A stretch of 17,920 nt of DNA from MGNI01 sp964353875. GTDB lineage: Bacteria; Chloroflexota; Anaerolineae; Anaerolineales; E44-bin32. Position 1 is the first letter of the stretch; every line of letters begins with the position of its first letter. Positions 15,035 through 17,920 of this stretch are shown here, piece by piece. Made by a program: the position numbers and the translations under genes. Where the stretch lies: contig CAYGXU010000065.1 in the NCBI GenBank assembly GCA_964353875.1, positions 1 through 17,920 of the forward strand, given 5' to 3'. The notes beneath the pieces are model-generated. The model searched no databases. It saw nothing but the letters and a program-made list of their open reading frames with translations, and was not told the origin of the DNA.

Positions 15035-15613
15035 TCAAGAATGGACAAAGGATTGCAAGGCTAATCGAATTCGCTCTTCGATATCCTCAGGTGTACCTGC
15101 CGGAATCGACTTCAACGCTGCCTGCGCTTCGAGCACGCTATATCCCAATGATGTTAGTGCTGTCAATACTTCACCATCGATTTCATTGGGGACCCCAACC
15201 CCGAACACAGGTACTTTCAGCCGATCTTTCAAGTAGAAGACTATCTTCTCTGCTGTTTTTCGACCGACTCCAGGCACACTCGTGAGTAACTCGGGTCGTT
15301 GTGTGGCCACCGCAGTTTGAAGCACCTCAGGGGAGAGATGGGAAAGGATCGCCAGACCTAAACGAGGTCCAACGCCATCTACCTTAAGCAACGTATTGAA
15401 GAGCTCCCTCTGTTCTGGATTCAAGAAACCATACAGATGGATGGCATCCTCTCGAACAATCATTTGGGTGTGGAGTAAAAAGGATTTTCCGATGCCTGGA
15501 CAGAATGCTAGAACAGAAGTTGGGATTAGAATTTTAATGCCTACCCCCCCGACCTCCAAAACAATCGATCCTTCATCCATTTGTTGGACAGTGCCATGCA
15601 CGGAGGCGATCAT
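15035..15613 (-). CDS. ruvA: Holliday junction helicase subunit RuvA
   Basis: Binds four-way DNA junctions as a tetramer and loads the RuvB motor. In 192 residues: an N-terminal OB fold (IASVHGTVQQ, HLYGFLNPEQRELF), two helix-hairpin-helix motifs (VDGVGP about 78-83, VPGVGRKTAEKI about 113-124), and a C-terminal RuvB-contacting domain from about 146 (LTALTSLGYSVLEAQAAL). ATG 15613 overlaps the ruvC stop codon (ATGA), with GGAGG 8 nt upstream. RuvB is not encoded nearby, so it must be elsewhere in the genome. Confidence 0.96.
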   Translation of the reverse strand: MIASVHGTVQQMDEGSIVLEVGGVGIKILIPTSVLAFCPGIGKSFLLHTQMIVREDAIHLYGFLNPEQRELFNTLLKVDGVGPRLGLAILSHLSPEVLQTAVATQRPELLTSVPGVGRKTAEKIVFYLKDRLKVPVFGVGVPNEIDGEVLTALTSLGYSVLEAQAALKSIPAGTPEDIEERIRLALQSFVHS

Positions 15614-16107
15614 TGCTGTTCCTCCAGGCGCCGCATTTTTTGTGAGTGGCAATGACAGATCGCAACAGCCAGAGCATCAGCGGCGTCATCGGGTGTAGGT
15701 AGGGTATCCATCTGAAGGAGTGCCTTTACCATCACTTGCACCTGTCGCTTATCCGCATCCCCATACCCTGAGACAGCCAATTTCACTTCACGTGGCGCGT
15801 ACTCGTCAATCGTAATATTCTGTTGAGCCAACACTAACAAGGCGACACCGCGAGCTTGGCCAACGGAGATAGCTGTAGAAACGTTACGCTGAAAATAGAT
15901 TTTCTCGATAGCTGCCGTATCAGGACAATAATTGGTTAGGATCGCTTTCAAAGCGCTATATAAATCAAGCAGCCGGTCCGGCATCGGATGCCCAGCTGCT
16001 GTGGAAATCATGCCATAATCAACCAAATCCAATTGACCGCTCGAATGCTGGCGAATGATCCCATATCCTGTGCTGGCCGTTCCAGGATCAATGCCAATCA
16101 CCAGCAT
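15610..16107 (-). CDS. ruvC: Holliday junction resolvase RuvC
   Basis: Endonuclease that cuts Holliday junctions symmetrically. In 165 residues the four acidic catalytic residues are visible: D7 in GIDPGTASTGYG, E68 in AAIEKIYF, and D141 and D144 in PDDAADALAVAICH. The nearby segment FQRNVSTAISVGQARGVALL is typical of the family. The start at ATG 16107 is chosen because GGGAG lies 9 nt upstream; an in-frame ATG at 16122 lacks a binding site. It follows yebC after 28 bp and overlaps ruvA, giving the frequent order yebC-ruvC-ruvA. Confidence 0.96.
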   Translation of the reverse strand: MLVIGIDPGTASTGYGIIRQHSSGQLDLVDYGMISTAAGHPMPDRLLDLYSALKAILTNYCPDTAAIEKIYFQRNVSTAISVGQARGVALLVLAQQNITIDEYAPREVKLAVSGYGDADKRQVQVMVKALLQMDTLPTPDDAADALAVAICHCHSQKMRRLEEQQ

Positions 16108-16135
16108 GCATCGGTCTCCCATTCATCATCAACAG

Positions 16136-16891
16136 TCAAACAGCTTCGAGCATTTCAAGCGCTTCATCGGTTACCTCTAGATTCGAAAATACTTCTTGAA
16201 CATCATCAAGATCCTCGAGATTTTCGATTACTCGCATGACATGGAGAGTCTTTTCCGGAGGCAATTGGGTGAGGCTATTTGGAATCATCCGCAGGGAGGC
16301 CTCTTCAGGTTGAATACCCATACCCTCAAGACGGTCATTGATCGTCTTGAATTTCTCCACTGGTGCAATGATCTCGATGTCATCTTGCCCCAGAACCACA
16401 TCCTCGGCCCCAGCATCCACAGCCGCATCAAAAACCTGTTCGGGATTCGTTCCTTCCGACTCGAAGGCAAAATAAGCAGCTCTTCGAAATTGCCACGAAA
16501 CCGATCCGGCCTCTGCCATGCTCCCGCCACCGCGTGTTAATGTATGTCGAACTTCTGCCACCGCGCGCTTGCGGTTATCGGTGACCACATCGATGATTAA
16601 TGCCACCCCATTCGGTGCATAGCCTTCGTATAATATTTGTTCGTATGTCGCCCCGCTTTTTTCCTCACCCATGCCTCGCCGAATCGCACGTTCAATATTT
16701 TCCTTGGGCATGTTACTAGCCCTGGCACGGTCCACTGCCAAACGAAGAGCAAAATTGGAATCGATTTCCCCTCCACCCTCACGCGCAGCGATCGCGATCT
16801 CACGCGCAAAGCGTGTAAAGAGATTGCCTCGCTTCGCATCCGCAGTAGCTTTCTTGCGTTTTATCGTTGACCATTTCGAGTGCCCAGACAT
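16136..16891 (-). CDS. YebC/PmpR (TACO1-type) protein
   Basis: Member of the YebC/PmpR family, described both as transcriptional regulators and as translation factors that help ribosomes at difficult sequences. The 251-residue product begins with the hallmark MSGHSKWSTIKRKK. It continues with ARASNMPKENIERAIRRG, YEGYAPNGVALIIDVVTDN and RHTLTRGGGSMAEAGSVSW; the C-terminal part is acidic, with ENLEDLDDVQEVFSNLEV. Length and order are normal. AAGGAG stands before ATG 16891. It is the first gene of the long leftward operon and lies directly behind the promoter at 16967-16996. Its linkage with ruvC and ruvA is widespread in bacteria. Confidence 0.95.
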   Translation of the reverse strand: MSGHSKWSTIKRKKATADAKRGNLFTRFAREIAIAAREGGGEIDSNFALRLAVDRARASNMPKENIERAIRRGMGEEKSGATYEQILYEGYAPNGVALIIDVVTDNRKRAVAEVRHTLTRGGGSMAEAGSVSWQFRRAAYFAFESEGTNPEQVFDAAVDAGAEDVVLGQDDIEIIAPVEKFKTINDRLEGMGIQPEEASLRMIPNSLTQLPPEKTLHVMRVIENLEDLDDVQEVFSNLEVTDEALEMLEAV

Positions 16892-16966
16892 AGCCCACTC
16901 CTTGTAGAACCAGTGCTAATCATGAACATCTTAAACCTGGTTGATTTTCCCATCTGGAATGGGATG

Positions 16967-16996
16967 ATTATACCATTGGCGGATTTCAGCCATCAA
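16967..16996 (-). promoter_or_regulatory. Promoter of the yebC-ruvC-ruvA-proC operon
   Basis: On the minus strand TTGATG (16991-16996) and a perfect TATAAT (16967-16972) are 18 bp apart, and TGG in front of the -10 gives the TGn extension. Transcription would begin near 16960, about 70 nt before yebC. A short inverted repeat, CCCAT-N5-ATGGG (16949-16963), covers the start point and could be an operator or 5' hairpin. No other comparably good promoter was seen up to atpA. Confidence 0.7.
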
Positions 16997-17017
16997 ATCC
17001 AAGGGAAAATCAAATGC

Positions 17018-17794
17018 CTATTTTTCATCTTCCCATGCAAGCAGATATTGTAGTTTTTTAATCGTATCAACGCTTTGTCCTTTGTAATGGTTATTAGCGT
17101 ATACCAGGGTTAATGGCGCCTGCTGATCAAGGTCTCGGATCTTCGGAATCCATTCTTTTAATTCCTCTTCGGAATAAGTATAGTCATAACGCTCCCATGC
17201 TTGTTCATGCTGCCACCATTTCTCAGCATTTCGTCCATGAAAACGGACATACCCTACTGGACCCGTTACGATCGCTAGAGGAGGCATCAACCCACTGATT
17301 CGAGGTTCATCCACGCAACAGAAACCCAAATTCTGGCTTTTTAATTGTTCAAAAATCTGCCCAGATACCCAATCGTGCCCTCGAAACTCAACCACGACAG
17401 GGTAATCCTGCAAGCCATCTCTTAATCGATTCAGGTATTCCCGATTCTCACTGGTTGGATGAAAGGAATGAGGGAATTGAACGAGAATGCAGGCAAGTTT
17501 TCCCGATTGAACCAATTGATCAATGGACTCACAAAAATCCCGACAATCGGGGGTTTCGCGCTCATGCGTCAGGCTTTTATGCGCCTTGATCGTGAAGAGA
17601 AAGTCGTCTGGAGTGCGTTCCACCCAGCCCTGGACGACCTTGGCTTCAGGCAAACGGTAGTAAGTGACATTCAGTTCAACGGTGTCGAATTGTTGAGCGT
17701 AAAATGAGAGCCATTGCCAACGTGGCAGGTCTTCCGTGTAGACAGGTCCCACCCAGTCATCATAGGAAAACCCGGATGTGCCTAATCGAATCAT
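17018..17794 (-). CDS. DUF72 (YecE-like) TIM-barrel protein
   Basis: Member of the DUF72 family, a TIM-barrel fold of unknown biochemical role. The 258-residue product starts IRLGTSGFSYDDWVGPVY and continues with FYAQQFDTVELNVTYYRLP, FLFTIKAHKSLTH, LVQFPHSF, VVEFRGHDWV and GYVRFHGRN, all in the order expected for the family. The start at ATG 17794 has TAGGAG about 10 nt upstream; the open frame extends to 17842 without family similarity. It ends 126 bp before yebC, whose own promoter lies between, so it is probably a separate unit. No substrate can be inferred. Confidence 0.9.
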   Translation of the reverse strand: MIRLGTSGFSYDDWVGPVYTEDLPRWQWLSFYAQQFDTVELNVTYYRLPEAKVVQGWVERTPDDFLFTIKAHKSLTHERETPDCRDFCESIDQLVQSGKLACILVQFPHSFHPTSENREYLNRLRDGLQDYPVVVEFRGHDWVSGQIFEQLKSQNLGFCCVDEPRISGLMPPLAIVTGPVGYVRFHGRNAEKWWQHEQAWERYDYTYSEEELKEWIPKIRDLDQQAPLTLVYANNHYKGQSVDTIKKLQYLLAWEDEK

Positions 17795-17920
17795 CGTCTC
17801 AACACTCCTATCTGATGGAATCTCTCGCGGTCTATAACCCATCTTTTGCCCGGATGACTTCGAAATAACTTCTAATCACCCTAACCCATCAATACTTTTT
17901 CATTTCCCATTCGTAACTAC

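Noticed and set aside
1..17920. CRISPR arrays, insertion sequences, integrases, tRNA or rRNA genes, toxin-antitoxin or defence genes
   Set aside because: I saw no regularly spaced repeats, transposase-like products, cloverleaf sequences or defence-type proteins. Nearly all coding space belongs to known housekeeping families.
17843..17920. Promoter for the DUF72 gene at the right edge
   Set aside because: A TTGATG and AT-rich stretches are present, but no pair with acceptable spacing and match was found; the stretch is also cut by the window end.

Overview
The window (about 50% G+C by eye) is a dense chromosomal housekeeping region of a bacterium. It contains no mobile element, CRISPR array, tRNA or rRNA that I could find. 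Several traits recall Chloroflexota, probably Anaerolineae-like: a 7Fe-type ferredoxin with a long acidic C-terminal extension, an ATP synthase alpha subunit with a long extra loop, an MreB/Mbl-like gene directly behind atpC, and the gene set yebC-ruvC-ruvA-proC next to the F1 genes. This placement comes from memory of family features, not from a search.

Layout, left to right. 4-2525 (minus strand): a stand-alone JAMM/MPN metalloprotease-like protein, a class II fumarase/aspartase-family lyase, a rho-independent terminator and an extended ferredoxin. 2584-3198 (minus): Fe/Mn superoxide dismutase, with a hairpin between it and the ferredoxin gene. 3242-4723 (plus): a promoter, a long structured leader, an EamA-type permease and a 76-residue zinc-ribbon protein. 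4724-5069: a convergent, non-coding stretch with a GC-rich hairpin repeat. 5070-6925 (minus): obgE and nadD, overlapping, behind an extended -10 promoter. 6926-7368: a divergent regulatory region with a good match to the Rex operator. 7369-7986 (plus): rex. 8125-8148: a terminator closing the leftward transcript. 8189-16891 (minus): a long co-oriented block that reads yebC, ruvC, ruvA, proC, two tiny membrane ORFs, atpA, atpG, atpD, atpC and an mreB-like gene, with a clear promoter at 16967-16996. 17018-17794 (minus): a DUF72 protein.

How the genes fit together. The large block couples a YebC/PmpR-type protein and Holliday-junction processing (RuvC, RuvA) with proline synthesis (ProC), the catalytic F1 head of ATP synthase and an actin-like protein. 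RuvB, the F1 delta subunit and all F0 subunits (a, b, c) are absent here. In the position where F0 genes often stand there is only a 440-bp gap holding small membrane ORFs, one of which looks like a frameshifted AtpZ-type gene. Rex senses the NADH/NAD+ balance. The operator candidate lies between rex and obgE-nadD, so it suggests redox control of a transcript that includes an NAD-biosynthesis gene.

I found no clear novel multi-gene system. The points most worth checking are the F1-only cluster with its broken small ORF, the mreB-like protein with substituted ATPase residues, and the Rex site in front of nadD.
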